Shown here piece after piece: positions 45,187 through 54,162 of a stretch of DNA of 64,000 nucleotides. The stretch spans positions 1,612,001 through 1,676,000 of the forward strand of contig CP017245.1 of assembly GCA_001765415.1 (NCBI GenBank). Reading direction: 5' to 3'. A model generated the notes under the pieces. It searched no databases and had not been told where the DNA came from. It worked only from the letters and a program-made list of their open reading frames with translations. The DNA comes from Candidatus Melainabacteria bacterium MEL.A1 (GTDB lineage: Bacteria > Cyanobacteriota > Vampirovibrionia > Gastranaerophilales > Gastranaerophilaceae). How positions within the stretch are numbered: position 1 is the first letter of the stretch; every line of letters starts with the position of its first letter. A program made the position numbers and the translations under genes.

Positions 45187-45858
45187 CTACTCCATAATTA
45201 TTCTTGCAGGATAATTATTTCGAAGGAGTTCATTTGCAATGCTTTGTGCTTTTTCTCTTGTTGCGTATGAGCCAACTTGAATAGTATATGCGCCACCAAT
45301 ATTTCTAACGTATGGGGATATATTCAATCCTGATTCCGCAATAATTCCTTTTGCAACTTCTGCTTGTTCTCTTGTTGAGTAATAGCCTACAACAACTTTG
45401 GCTGTATTTGTTGCTTGAGTTGTAACCGGTTTTGGCGTAGGATTAGTTGTTGTAACAGGTTTAGAATTAATTGTTTTAGCTGGAAGTGTCATAGCCTCTT
45501 GAGTTGTATTATCTGTTGCTTCAGCCTTTTTATGGTCTGGTAAAACAACCTTCTCGTCTAGTTCTGTTGCAAATGTATTGTCTTGAGTTTTCTGACCTTC
45601 ATCTTCTTGTTGTAATAATTTTAATCTGTCATCAACCGATGTTTTGTCAGTAACATCTTCTGTGGCAGTTTGGTTTTCATCCTCTCCAATAGAAACATCA
45701 ATTTCAGGAGAAAGTTGTTTTGCAATTCCTAAGAAAAGCAAAAGCAGAATGAAAAATGCAGATACGAAGATAATTATACCTTCATTCGGCTTTTTAGTAA
45801 CTTTTTTTTGATATTCTTTATAACTGATATGAGAAGGGCGTTTTAAATCTTCTTCCAT
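45187..45858 (-). CDS. SPOR-domain protein with one N-terminal membrane helix
   Basis: 223 residues: a cytosolic basic N-terminus, transmembrane helix at about 28-48 (IIIFVSAFFILLLLFLGIAK), a long Thr/Asp/Gln-rich linker, and a C-terminal SPOR domain (about 148-223; VVVGYYSTREQAEVAKGIIA, TIQVGSYATREKAQSIANEL). SPOR domains bind denuded peptidoglycan at the septum, so a division or cell-wall role is likely. Its ATG overlaps the stop of the upstream gene by one base (translational coupling). Confidence 0.85.
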   Translation of the reverse strand: MEEDLKRPSHISYKEYQKKVTKKPNEGIIIFVSAFFILLLLFLGIAKQLSPEIDVSIGEDENQTATEDVTDKTSVDDRLKLLQQEDEGQKTQDNTFATELDEKVVLPDHKKAEATDNTTQEAMTLPAKTINSKPVTTTNPTPKPVTTQATNTAKVVVGYYSTREQAEVAKGIIAESGLNISPYVRNIGGAYTIQVGSYATREKAQSIANELLRNNYPARIIME

Positions 45859-46412
45859 TATACACCTCTAACTTTTGTTGATGCCATTATTATATCATTA
45901 ATTTCTTCAGAATAATTCGTTAAAATTTCCTGAGCAAGTTCTTTTATGTCGGTTATACCAAGCTCACTAGTTAATCCGCTTGCTTTAACCGGTGCATTTG
46001 TAGAATCAATATTTATGCCGGTATGGATAAGTATTGAATTTATTGATTTTGTAGCGATAGAAACAGTTAATTTTTTACCTTCATAGAACAAATCGTCGCC
46101 ATTTCTCGTAATTTTAAAACCTCTTTTTTCAAGAGCTTCTTTGATTATACAGATAAGTAGTCTTTGTCTAAAAACACCTTCAACCAAGCCTACATTGAAC
46201 TGTTCGGATATAAAGCTCAACATTGATTTACTATAAATAGGTTCGTTGTTGATAACATCTTCAATATCAACCATTTCGGTTAATTTAACTTCACATTCTC
46301 CAATAAACGCAACAGTCGCATCTCCTTGAATTTCAAAGTTTTTATAAATCCAGTGTGGAGAAAGTTGCCAACCTTCATATTTAATTTCTTGTTCTAATAA
46401 TTGTGTTTTCAA
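45858..46412 (-). CDS. DUF366 family protein
   Basis: 184 residues. The N-terminal YEGWQLSPHWIYKNF and the GDATVAFIGECEVKLTEMVD segment resemble the DUF366 family, found in archaea and some bacteria. Its biochemical role is not established as far as I know. Start is TTG 46412 with aaagga upstream. It overlaps queC by 4 bp, a tight coupling that hints at a link to 7-deazaguanine or other nucleotide metabolism, but this is inference. Confidence 0.65.
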   Translation of the reverse strand: MKTQLLEQEIKYEGWQLSPHWIYKNFEIQGDATVAFIGECEVKLTEMVDIEDVINNEPIYSKSMLSFISEQFNVGLVEGVFRQRLLICIIKEALEKRGFKITRNGDDLFYEGKKLTVSIATKSINSILIHTGINIDSTNAPVKASGLTSELGITDIKELAQEILTNYSEEINDIIMASTKVRGV

Positions 46413-47068
46413 AACAATTCCTTTATGTAATGGGTGTCATTATTTGCAATTAAGGCATTTTTTAAACGAGTACATGATTCACATTTGCCACAATGCTTTT
46501 CCCCGTTTGCATAACAACTTCTGACATATTCAAGTGGAATGTTATGCTCTAGTGCCAGTTTTACTATATCATTCTTGTTTGAATTTATCAAGGGGGCAAC
46601 AACTTTTGGGTGCTTTTGCGTTGAATATTCAAATTCTGCATTGATTTTGTCGATAAAATCTTGTGTGTTGTCAGGAAAAGTTTGTCCTTCTTCCTTGTTT
46701 GCGCCAATTAAGATATAGTCAAAATCATTTCCGTCAGCAAAACTTCCTGCAATATTCAGAAACAAACCGTTTCTGTTTGGAACCCAAACATTTTTGGCAG
46801 ATTGTTCAGGATTCTCAATTCCTTGAGGTAACTCATTATCACTTACCAGGGCAGTGTGTGTGACTTCTTTTAACCAATCTAGTTTGATAACTTTATGATT
46901 AATTTTATAATAATTACATATATTTTTTGATGTCGAAATTTCTTGCTTGGCGGCTTTTTGTCCGTAGTCAAAAGTCAAGGCTAGTGAAATTCCATATTTT
47001 TTTATTCCTAAACCAAGACTTACTAAAGAATCTAGCCCGCCAGATAATAGGATAATTCCTTTACTCAT
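46409..47068 (-). CDS. queC: 7-cyano-7-deazaguanine synthase
   Basis: About 219 residues from ATG 47068 (gagg upstream; two in-frame ATGs just before are less well placed). Makes preQ0, the precursor of queuosine in tRNA, from 7-carboxy-7-deazaguanine and ammonia with ATP. The PPi loop SGGLDSLVSLGLG and the zinc site CYANGEKHCGKCESC are intact. queD, queE and queF are not in this window. It overlaps both neighbours. Confidence 0.95.
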   Translation of the reverse strand: MSKGIILLSGGLDSLVSLGLGIKKYGISLALTFDYGQKAAKQEISTSKNICNYYKINHKVIKLDWLKEVTHTALVSDNELPQGIENPEQSAKNVWVPNRNGLFLNIAGSFADGNDFDYILIGANKEEGQTFPDNTQDFIDKINAEFEYSTQKHPKVVAPLINSNKNDIVKLALEHNIPLEYVRSCYANGEKHCGKCESCTRLKNALIANNDTHYIKELF

Positions 47069-48002
47069 TTTCATCCTCATATTCTGAAATCATTGAAACT
47101 GCCTCCATTTTCAGATTGTCTGAAAAATTTTGTCCGTTTGCAACTTCATCTAAAATTTCTCTCCCGACAAGGTTGTAAAGTGCAATTAGAGCGTTTTTCT
47201 TAACTTCTTCATCTTCATCTTCCATCAAACATGTTCTGATAGTTTCGACGGCTTGTGGGTTGTCGCTATCCATTATCGCCTCAATTGCGTTAATTCTTAT
47301 TTGTGGAGATTCATCGACAAGAGAATTTTTTAAAGCATTGAAAACTCTTTCGTTATCGTCAAGTCGAAGTTTCCCTAATGCTTCAATAATTCGTTCTTTC
47401 AAAAAAGTGAATTTATTCCAAATTCCTTTTTGAGCTTCTAAAATACTTACAAGCGGATCTACTGCACGTAAATCTCCTAACATTCCAAGAGCTGAGGCAG
47501 CAGTTTCCCTCAAATAAACAGACTTTTCATCCTCGTCTTTTACAACTTCGATTAATGGTGCAACCGCATATCTATCCCCAATTCTCCCTAATGCATCGGC
47601 ACAGGCAAGACGAACTTTGTAATTTTCATCTTTGTTATTTAAACAATATAAAAGAGGAGTTACTGCTGACGTGTCTTTCAGATTAGCAATAGCTTTGGCA
47701 CACATTGCTCTAACGTTTATGTATAAGTCTTTTTCTTCAGTGTTGATATTTTTCATTAAAAGAATATCCAAAAGAACTTCAAGAGATGATTTGTTTCTAA
47801 ATCTGTCTTCACATTGGATTAGAGTCATCAATATATCAGGATTTTTAGATATTGATAATAAATAATTGTAGATTTTGACAAGGTTTTCTGGTTCATAAAC
47901 TTCATCAAGTGCTTGAATATTGAAAATAACAGTTTGAGTGTCAGAAGCATTTGGCACTCCGCATTCCTTTGCTATTAGTTCTAAATTAAGTTCTTTTCCC
48001 AC
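47061..48002 (-). CDS. HEAT-repeat protein
   Basis: 313 residues, starting at GTG 48002 with aagg upstream. At least five HEAT repeats are visible, including TSAVTPLLYCLNNKDENYKV, RLACADALGRIGDRYAVAPL, LRETAASALGMLGDLRAVDP, RINAIEAIMDSDNPQAVETI and VKKNALIALYNLVGREI. Such repeats resemble phycobilisome lyase-type and other cyanobacterial HEAT proteins, but no lyase function is implied. It heads the queC operon and overlaps queC by 8 bp. Confidence 0.85.
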   Translation of the reverse strand: MGKELNLELIAKECGVPNASDTQTVIFNIQALDEVYEPENLVKIYNYLLSISKNPDILMTLIQCEDRFRNKSSLEVLLDILLMKNINTEEKDLYINVRAMCAKAIANLKDTSAVTPLLYCLNNKDENYKVRLACADALGRIGDRYAVAPLIEVVKDEDEKSVYLRETAASALGMLGDLRAVDPLVSILEAQKGIWNKFTFLKERIIEALGKLRLDDNERVFNALKNSLVDESPQIRINAIEAIMDSDNPQAVETIRTCLMEDEDEEVKKNALIALYNLVGREILDEVANGQNFSDNLKMEAVSMISEYEDENE

Positions 48003-48105
48003 TCTTTCACCTTATCTACTGCGAAATATACAATAAAATCACTTTTTTTTCAAGTAATCAAACTTAAAAATACTACGAATGTCGTAACAAATTCTTCTCT
48101 TATTA

Positions 48106-48134
48106 AAAAGGAGCAACTAAAGGTTGCTCCTTTT
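48106..48134. terminator. Terminator between convergent or tandem genes
   Basis: aaaaggagcaac (48106-48117), loop taaag, gttgctcctttt (48123-48134), followed by attatttt. Likely serves the 48153 operon on the minus strand. Confidence 0.8.
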
Positions 48135-48152
48135 ATTATTTTATTTATCTGT

Positions 48153-49127
48153 TTAAGCTTTTTTAGTATCTTCTGCTTTCGCTTGTTTGTGAGAAAGGTA
48201 TTTTTCACATATCCAGTTAGCAGGTTTTGTTACTACTACCGGAACGAAGAACCTGTAAACAAAGCCGAATACTATCATTGATCTTAAAGCATTCATCCCT
48301 TTGATTTTTCCAGATAATTTGTCTGATACTTTAGGAATTAATTCGCTTTGGCTTAATTTTTTAATATATTTGTCAAGTTTTAGGCGACTAACTGATTTTA
48401 CAGTAGTTTCAGCGTCTTTAGCATCTTCAACAGCACCTTTTACAGCGTGTTCAAGATATTCTGTGTAACCAGCATATCCTTTTTCACCTTGTTTTGGCAT
48501 TTTTAACGCATCTTTAACTTGATCAGCAAGTTCATTAACATCAGCATTAGGGTTTTGTTTTAATTTTTTGTTGATTTCTTCAATACCTTTGTTGATGCTT
48601 TTGAAGTTTTCACTAAATTTTTCGTTATCAATTTGATATCCAACAAATTTTGCAGTCGTGTTTTCCCACCAGTTCTTAACGTATTTGTCAAGAGTATAAG
48701 CACCCGCAGTAGATATTGCAAATGTCAAACCTTGATTAACTGCAAGAGTTTGTTTTCTATCTTTATCCAATTTGTCATTTGTTAAAGTTTTTTCCATATA
48801 TAAACCGCTCGTAATCAATGAACCGATTGTTAAACAGTGTTGGAATAAGTTACTGCTATCTTTAAATTTGTCAGCAATGTAATTCATTGGTTTGCTATCA
48901 ACGACTTTAGATGTAAAGTGTTTTGTTACAGAATCTGTAAATCTATCATAAAAATCAGATAGAGGTTTGAATATACTAGATTTTTCTTCGGCTGTTTTTA
49001 CTGCCGCTTTTGCCGCATCGTTTAAGCCATTTGCAGCATTTGCAGTAAAGCTTTGCGGTCTTGTATTCATTTTGTTAAATCTGTTTTGTTGATTATATGT
49101 ATTGAAGGTGTTTAGTGTTACGTTCAT
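48153..49127 (-). CDS. Lineage-specific membrane protein
   Basis: 324 residues. A polar N-terminus (FNTYNQQNRFNKM, PQSFTANAAN) precedes two hydrophobic segments (LTIGSLITSGLYMEKTL; TLAVNQGLTFAISTAGAYTL) and a long helical middle. A hydrophobic C-terminal part follows (MIVFGFVYRFFVPVVVTKPA). I recall similar proteins with a TLAVNQGL-ST-Y motif in this lineage but know no function. Its ATG overlaps the stop of the upstream gene (one base), so the two form an operon and probably a complex. Confidence 0.65.
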   Translation of the reverse strand: MNVTLNTFNTYNQQNRFNKMNTRPQSFTANAANGLNDAAKAAVKTAEEKSSIFKPLSDFYDRFTDSVTKHFTSKVVDSKPMNYIADKFKDSSNLFQHCLTIGSLITSGLYMEKTLTNDKLDKDRKQTLAVNQGLTFAISTAGAYTLDKYVKNWWENTTAKFVGYQIDNEKFSENFKSINKGIEEINKKLKQNPNADVNELADQVKDALKMPKQGEKGYAGYTEYLEHAVKGAVEDAKDAETTVKSVSRLKLDKYIKKLSQSELIPKVSDKLSGKIKGMNALRSMIVFGFVYRFFVPVVVTKPANWICEKYLSHKQAKAEDTKKA

Positions 49128-49990
49128 TATTTAACACCCCCTTTTACTTCTTGGAAAACTGGTTTGTTGATAAAATCCATTGCTGCTGGGTTAGTCATGT
49201 TATTTGTTTCCTTTTGAGGTTCTGGTTTCTTTTTCTTTTCTACGCCGAACACGTATTTCAAAATAGGCGGAATTAATGCGATAGTAAGAATTGATCTTGG
49301 TACTGCAATAATCCAATCCGGAATATTTTTAGATAGAACTTCAAGAGCTGATCTGTGTTTTTGTACGGCTTTATATGCTTCTCTTGCGGCTTTATCAACA
49401 ATTTTGCCGGTTTCATCTCTTAAATTAGCTTTTGCTTCAAGTGCTTTTTCTTTTTCAAGCAATTCTACAAGTTTTTTGCTTAAAATTTGAGGATTTCCGT
49501 CTTTATCTTTTATAATATTGCCATCTTTATCTTTCAAATAGCCATTAGTTCCGAATAATTTTTTAACAGCTCCGTCAAGAGGGCTTGTAATAATAACAGA
49601 TGCGACAAAACCTAAAATTGCAGAAGCCATTGAGTGACCTGATGCGTAAATTTTGTCTTCTTTATCTTTTTTACCCGGAAGTGTCATAATTGTTGCCGGT
49701 CTAAGTACACCAGCAAGCCCTAGTGCGATAAGTGCGCTAGTTGCAACGTTATGTTCGTTTGAATATTCTGTAAGTTTGTTAAACCATTTACTTGTAAGGA
49801 TACCACCTTTTTTTATAGTTTTAACGGCAGCTTCACTCTTTCCCGTAAAACTGCCGTTAAAATTCGCATTATATCCTCTATTATTATCATAAGCTCCCGC
49901 ATTCTTCTCCCTAAAATTTTGAGGTTCCGAATGGAGCCTTGATGAACCCTGATTTAGGGTAATATCACGCTGTAATCTACTAACTTTCAT
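49127..49990 (-). CDS. Lineage-specific membrane protein, partner of the 48153-49127 gene
   Basis: 287 residues. An N-terminal Asn/Arg-rich segment (NRGYNANFNGSFTG) precedes hydrophobic stretches (VATSALIALGLAGVLRPATI, MASAILGFVASVIITSPLDG, IIAVPRSILTIALIPPILKY) and a charged insert with DKDGN repeats (about 155-170). No family recognised. The promoter carries the same AGCAAAAAAT element as the 7606 and 52726 genes. The first gene of a two-gene operon. Confidence 0.65.
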   Translation of the reverse strand: MKVSRLQRDITLNQGSSRLHSEPQNFREKNAGAYDNNRGYNANFNGSFTGKSEAAVKTIKKGGILTSKWFNKLTEYSNEHNVATSALIALGLAGVLRPATIMTLPGKKDKEDKIYASGHSMASAILGFVASVIITSPLDGAVKKLFGTNGYLKDKDGNIIKDKDGNPQILSKKLVELLEKEKALEAKANLRDETGKIVDKAAREAYKAVQKHRSALEVLSKNIPDWIIAVPRSILTIALIPPILKYVFGVEKKKKPEPQKETNNMTNPAAMDFINKPVFQEVKGGVK

Positions 49991-50023
49991 TTTTTCACCA
50001 AATAATTAAATGTATCTACATTA

Positions 50024-50053
50024 ATTTTAAAACAAAGGAAAATATTTTTTGCT
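50024..50053 (-). promoter_or_regulatory. AGCAAAAAAT-type promoter of the 49990 operon
   Basis: Minus strand AGCAAAAAATATTTT (50053-50039), then TAAAAT (50029-50024), 24 bp after the A of AGC. See also 8185-8155 and 52671-52702. Confidence 0.45.
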
Positions 50054-50143
50054 ACATGTTTAAAAATTGTTTACAATTAATTTTTTTTAATGAATAAAAG
50101 CCCCTATCGCCCTATAGCCTTATTACCCTATAGCCCTTAAAAA

Positions 50144-50974
50144 CTACATATCTAAAGCTAAATCTAATGTTGGAGCTTTGGCAACAATCGCACTTGATGA
50201 AATTATATCTACACCTGTTGATGCAATAGCGTTCACTGTTGAAAGGTTTACGTTTCCGCTTGCTTCTACAATCGCTTGATGATTGATTAGCTCAACTGCT
50301 TTTTTCATTGTTTCTACCGGCATGTTATCAAGCATTATAATATCAGCTTTAACTTCAATAGCTTCTTTTACTTGGTCAATTGTGTCGCATTCGACTTCAA
50401 TTTTATGAGCATGCGAAATACTTTCTCTTAATTTATTTACTGCGTTTGTTAAAGAACCCGCAAGTCTGATGTGGTTATCTTTAATCATTGCACAATCTGA
50501 TAGGTTAAATCTGTGTAATGCTCCCCCGCCAACTTTTACTGAATATTTCTCAAATGCTCTAAAGTTTGGAGTTGTTTTTCTTGTATCAACTATTTTGGCT
50601 GAATATGGTGCTATGGCATCTTGATATTTTCTTGTTTCTGTTGCAATTCCTGACATTCTTTGGATGTAATTTAGAGAAACTCTTTCACCCATTAGTAAAT
50701 CTTTTGCAGGACCTTCTAAATCTGCAATTTTATCACCTTTTTTGATTATATCGCCATCTTTAAAATAAAATTTGATTTTAACATCATCAGAAAGGATTTT
50801 GTAAACGGTTTTGAAAACATTACACCCGCAAAGAACTCCTTCACTTCTTGTATTCAATTCGGCTTTTAAAAAATCGTTTTCGCCTGCCAAATTTTCGGTC
50901 GTAATGTCACCGTATCCGATATCTTCCATTAATGCGGATTTAACGTGGTCTTCTACATAAAATTTACTTAACAT
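50144..50974 (-). CDS. nadC: Nicotinate-nucleotide pyrophosphorylase (quinolinate phosphoribosyltransferase)
   Basis: 276 residues. Converts quinolinate and PRPP to nicotinate mononucleotide in de novo NAD synthesis. Motifs DIGYGDITTENL, RMSGIATETRKY, DTRKTTPNFRAFEKYSVKVG, KDNHIRLAGS, KIEVECDT and EASGNVNLSTV are typical. Its start overlaps the nadB stop by 11 bp, indicating translational coupling. nadA is not in the window. Confidence 0.96.
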   Translation of the reverse strand: MLSKFYVEDHVKSALMEDIGYGDITTENLAGENDFLKAELNTRSEGVLCGCNVFKTVYKILSDDVKIKFYFKDGDIIKKGDKIADLEGPAKDLLMGERVSLNYIQRMSGIATETRKYQDAIAPYSAKIVDTRKTTPNFRAFEKYSVKVGGGALHRFNLSDCAMIKDNHIRLAGSLTNAVNKLRESISHAHKIEVECDTIDQVKEAIEVKADIIMLDNMPVETMKKAVELINHQAIVEASGNVNLSTVNAIASTGVDIISSSAIVAKAPTLDLALDM

Positions 50975-52580
50975 AATCAGGTACCTTATCTTCTTTTGTT
51001 ATAATACTGTGAACGCATTCATCATTAGTTTGTGGAAAATCTGTTCTATAGTGCGCCCCACGAGATTCTTTTCTTGTAAGAGCAGAATTTGTAATTAAGT
51101 TTGCAACAACAAACATATCACGCAATTCGTATTCTTCTTTGCTTATACATTTGCTGGTGCGAGGAAACTCAGATTTTAATTCTTGCAATTTTGTAATTGC
51201 AGTAGTTAAAGATTGTTTATCTCTGAAAATTCCGACATAATTCCACATAATATTTTGCAATTTCTTTTTCATTGACGGAATGTCAAGTTCTTCTGTAATG
51301 TCATCTTCAATTGTGTAATGATCAAGAATTTTTTTGATATTTTCGTCAATTTGTTTTGGAGATTTGAGTTTCAATGTTTTTAAATAATCTGCTACAGAAT
51401 AAGCACAAACAACACATTCTAGCAATGAATTACTTGCTAATCTGTTTCCACCGTGCAAACCGGTTGAAGAAACTTCTCCTATTGCGTACAACCCGTTAAT
51501 AGATGTTTCACCACGCAAGTTGGTTTTTACGCCACCCATATAATAGTGAGCAGCCGGAGCTACCGGAATAAAATCGTGTGCAATATCTATTCCATTTTCA
51601 AGGCATTTTTTTGAAATATTAGGAAAACGTTTTGCAAGTTTTTTGCTATCAATGCAAGTTGCATTCAAATATACATTATCAACTCCGTTTTTCTTCATTT
51701 CGTTAAAGTTTGCCCTTGTAACGATGTCACGAGGTGCAAGTTCTTTTCTTTCGTCATAATTTTGCATATATTCAACGCCGTCAGCATCACAAAGTTTTGC
51801 CCCTTCACCTCTAACGGCTTCCGAAATCAAAAATCTGTTTTCGCCACAATCTATAGCAAGTGCGGTCGGGTGGAACTGTACAAATTCCATATCTTGCATT
51901 ACTGCACCGGCGTTGTATGCTAAAGCTAAACCATCTCCTGTTGCTCCTGCCGGGTTGGTCGTGTATTTATATAATTGACCAATTCCGCCTGTTGCAAGGA
52001 TTATTGCTGGAGAATAAATGGTTTCATATTCTTGTGTTTCGTCATTATAGACAAGAACTCCCTTACATTCGTTGTTGCTGACGAGAAGTTCTACGGCTGA
52101 TGTATCTTCATAAATCTCTATATTTTCGTTTTCTGCAACCTTTTTGCAAAGAGCTTGTTCAATCATTTTGCCTGTAGCATCTCCACCTGAGTGCAAAATT
52201 CTTCTTACACTGTGCGCTGCTTCTTTGGTGAAACAAAGGTTGTTGTTTTCATCTCTATCAAATTCAACGCCGAATTTTAGTAAATCTTTTACAACGGCAT
52301 CAGAATGTTCTGAGATAAATTTAACTGTGTTAAAGTCACTTAATCCAGCTCCGGCTTTAATTGTATCAGAAATGTGTGATGCGGTTGTGTCAGATTTGTT
52401 TTCTTTCATAACTGCAACCATTCCGCCTTGAGCATATCTTGAGTTGCTTTCTCCAAGTTTTGACTTTGTAATAAGTAAAAGTCCGTCAGGAAGTTCTACT
52501 TGTTGTTCAATTTTTAGGGCGGCGTAAAGTCCTGCAATCCCGCTTCCTATTATAACTGTTGAATAATTTGAATATTTCAT
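50964..52580 (-). CDS. nadB: L-aspartate oxidase
   Basis: About 538 residues from ATG 52580, with aaggcga upstream; the frame to 52607 is longer but that segment contains the ribosome site. Oxidises L-aspartate to iminoaspartate with FAD (fumarate as acceptor in anaerobes). FAD motif VIIGSGIAGLYAALKI, ESNSRYAQGGMVAV, FHPTAL, GGVKTNLRGETSINGLYAIG and HGGNRLASNSLLEC are present. First gene of nadB-nadC. Confidence 0.95.
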   Translation of the reverse strand: MKYSNYSTVIIGSGIAGLYAALKIEQQVELPDGLLLITKSKLGESNSRYAQGGMVAVMKENKSDTTASHISDTIKAGAGLSDFNTVKFISEHSDAVVKDLLKFGVEFDRDENNNLCFTKEAAHSVRRILHSGGDATGKMIEQALCKKVAENENIEIYEDTSAVELLVSNNECKGVLVYNDETQEYETIYSPAIILATGGIGQLYKYTTNPAGATGDGLALAYNAGAVMQDMEFVQFHPTALAIDCGENRFLISEAVRGEGAKLCDADGVEYMQNYDERKELAPRDIVTRANFNEMKKNGVDNVYLNATCIDSKKLAKRFPNISKKCLENGIDIAHDFIPVAPAAHYYMGGVKTNLRGETSINGLYAIGEVSSTGLHGGNRLASNSLLECVVCAYSVADYLKTLKLKSPKQIDENIKKILDHYTIEDDITEELDIPSMKKKLQNIMWNYVGIFRDKQSLTTAITKLQELKSEFPRTSKCISKEEYELRDMFVVANLITNSALTRKESRGAHYRTDFPQTNDECVHSIITKEDKVPDYVK

Positions 52581-52670
52581 AGTTTTCGCCTTATGTATAT
52601 TTATCATTTACATAATAATCCAAAATTACAAAATTTGCTATTAATAAATATTAAGATTTAATTAAATAAC

Positions 52671-52702
52671 TAGCAAAAAATTTTTTTTAGTTGCTTTACA
52701 AT
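52671..52702 (+). promoter_or_regulatory. AGCAAAAAAT-type promoter of the 52726 gene
   Basis: TAGCAAAAAATTTTTTTT (52671-52688), then TACAAT (52697-52702), 25 bp after the A of AGC. Confidence 0.45.
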
Positions 52703-52725
52703 GATATCTAACTAAGGAGTATTAA

Positions 52726-53169
52726 ATGCAAGTAAATTTGAATTGTGATTGCCCAAAAACTCAATTTGGTATGGCTTTTAGACGACCTGAAGGAAAAGAT
52801 TTAAGTAAATTGTCTGATTATTTGGGTCTGGGTGAAGAAATTAACCGAAAAGGATTTGCACAATACATAAAAGAATTAAAAAATCATACAAGATATGATG
52901 TTGTATATAAGTCAGCTACTAATTCTATGTCTGTAATTGATAATAAAACAGAACAGGTTGTTAATAGTTTTTGCGGAACTCCTAATACTACCGGTTATAG
53001 CCATTTTGGAGCAGTTTTTTATCCCGGTAAAAAGTTTATTACAAAAATGTTTGATCCAAAACAATTTCTTCCATATAATTTATTGTTGGCCGGAGAAAAA
53101 GCTCAGGAATTAGAAACTGCTGCTATTGCGAAAGAAGCAGGTGTAAAGGTAATAAACGAAATTATATAG
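52726..53169 (+). CDS. Lineage-specific hypothetical protein
   Basis: 147 residues with ribosome site aaggag before ATG 52726. The N-terminus (NLNCDCPKTQFGMAFRRPEG) contains an FG motif like those at the start of other orphan proteins in this lineage. The rest is mixed alpha/beta (NSMSVIDNKTEQVVNSFCGT) with a Phe/Pro-rich part (KKFITKMFDPKQFLPYNLLL) and an Ala/Glu-rich C-terminal helix. No signal peptide, no family recognised. Shared promoter element links it with 7606 and 49127. Confidence 0.6.
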   Translation: MQVNLNCDCPKTQFGMAFRRPEGKDLSKLSDYLGLGEEINRKGFAQYIKELKNHTRYDVVYKSATNSMSVIDNKTEQVVNSFCGTPNTTGYSHFGAVFYPGKKFITKMFDPKQFLPYNLLLAGEKAQELETAAIAKEAGVKVINEII

Positions 53170-53190
53170 GTTATTTTACAAAATGAAATT

Positions 53191-53223
53191 AAAAAGACTT
53201 CTTTTTCCAAAGGAAGTCTTTTT
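53191..53223 (+). terminator. Terminator after the 52726 gene
   Basis: aaaaagacttc (53191-53201) and gaagtcttttt (53213-53223), then attat. Confidence 0.75.
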
Positions 53224-53343
53224 ATTATATGAATATAAATAATATTTATTAATTAAGTTTGTATAATATAATTATTATTTCTCAATAATAAAGGGATTAA
53301 TTATAAGTAAAAAACTTTTATAAGTAATATAGGAGAAAATAAT

Positions 53344-54003
53344 ATGACAATAAATATATTACTTGTAGAGGATCAAAAATTAATTCGTGTTGGTTTAAAG
53401 TCCCTTTTTGAAGGGCAAGATGATTTGGTAGTTGTGTCAGAAGCTCAAAGTGGAAAAGAAGCGATTGAAAAATATAGAATTGTTCATCCTGATATAATTC
53501 TAATGGATATTGGCTTACCTGATATTTCAGGTGTTGAGGCAACAAAAAGAATTTTAGAAGTAAATAATCGAGCAAGGGTTATAATTTTGACATCTCATTT
53601 GAGTGAGCAAGAAGTTTTAAATGCGCTTCAAGCCGGTGCTTGTGCTTATGTTATGAAGGATATAAGTACGGATGTTTTAAAGATGATTATAAAAACAGTG
53701 TATGATGGTGCGATGTGGCTAGATCCACAAGTTGTCCCAATATTGAGAGAGAAAAATTGCGGGGTTGTTCCGCCGCGCCAAATGTCAAGAGCGATGTTTA
53801 AGGAACAGCATGCAAACCTTACTCAAAGAGAATATGAAGTTTTAAAGCTTGTTGTTGATGGTCTTTCTAATAGTGAAATCGCACAAGAATTAACGATTTC
53901 TGAACACACTGCCAAAGCTCATGTTTGTAATATTATTCAAAAATTAGTTGTAGATGACCGAACTCAAGCTGCTGTAAAAGCTTTAAAAGAAGGATTGGTT
54001 TGA
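53344..54003 (+). CDS. NarL/FixJ-type response regulator (orphan)
   Basis: 219 residues. Receiver domain with E9-D10, phospho-acceptor D55 (ILMDIGLPD), Thr (IILTSH) and Lys (YVMKD); C-terminal LuxR-type helix-turn-helix (LTQREYEVLKLVVDGLSNSE then IAQELTISEHTAKAHV). No histidine kinase is nearby, so its partner is elsewhere. It lies 160 bp upstream of the frameshifted orphan protein, which has its own sigma28-like promoter, so control of that gene is possible but not shown. It ends in TGA, evidence that TGA is a stop in this genome. Confidence 0.92.
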   Translation: MTINILLVEDQKLIRVGLKSLFEGQDDLVVVSEAQSGKEAIEKYRIVHPDIILMDIGLPDISGVEATKRILEVNNRARVIILTSHLSEQEVLNALQAGACAYVMKDISTDVLKMIIKTVYDGAMWLDPQVVPILREKNCGVVPPRQMSRAMFKEQHANLTQREYEVLKLVVDGLSNSEIAQELTISEHTAKAHVCNIIQKLVVDDRTQAAVKALKEGLV

Positions 54004-54109
54004 TATTTAATAGAGTGTTACGGAATGTAAACAGGTGCATAAATGTGCTGAAACTTAGACTTAGTGCCTTATTTGATATGAGATAAGAGAAGAACATGAA
54101 ACCGTGCCT

Positions 54110-54137
54110 TAAAGTATTGTGATTAAAATGCCGTTAA
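54110..54137 (+). promoter_or_regulatory. Sigma28 (FliA)-like promoter of the 54163 gene
   Basis: TAAAGTAT (54110-54117), 12-bp spacer, GCCGTTAA (54130-54137). The layout is identical to 514-541. Ribosome site ggaaagga (54145-54152) and ATG 54163 follow. Confidence 0.65.
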
Positions 54138-54162
54138 TTTATTTGGAAAGGACTACGATAAC

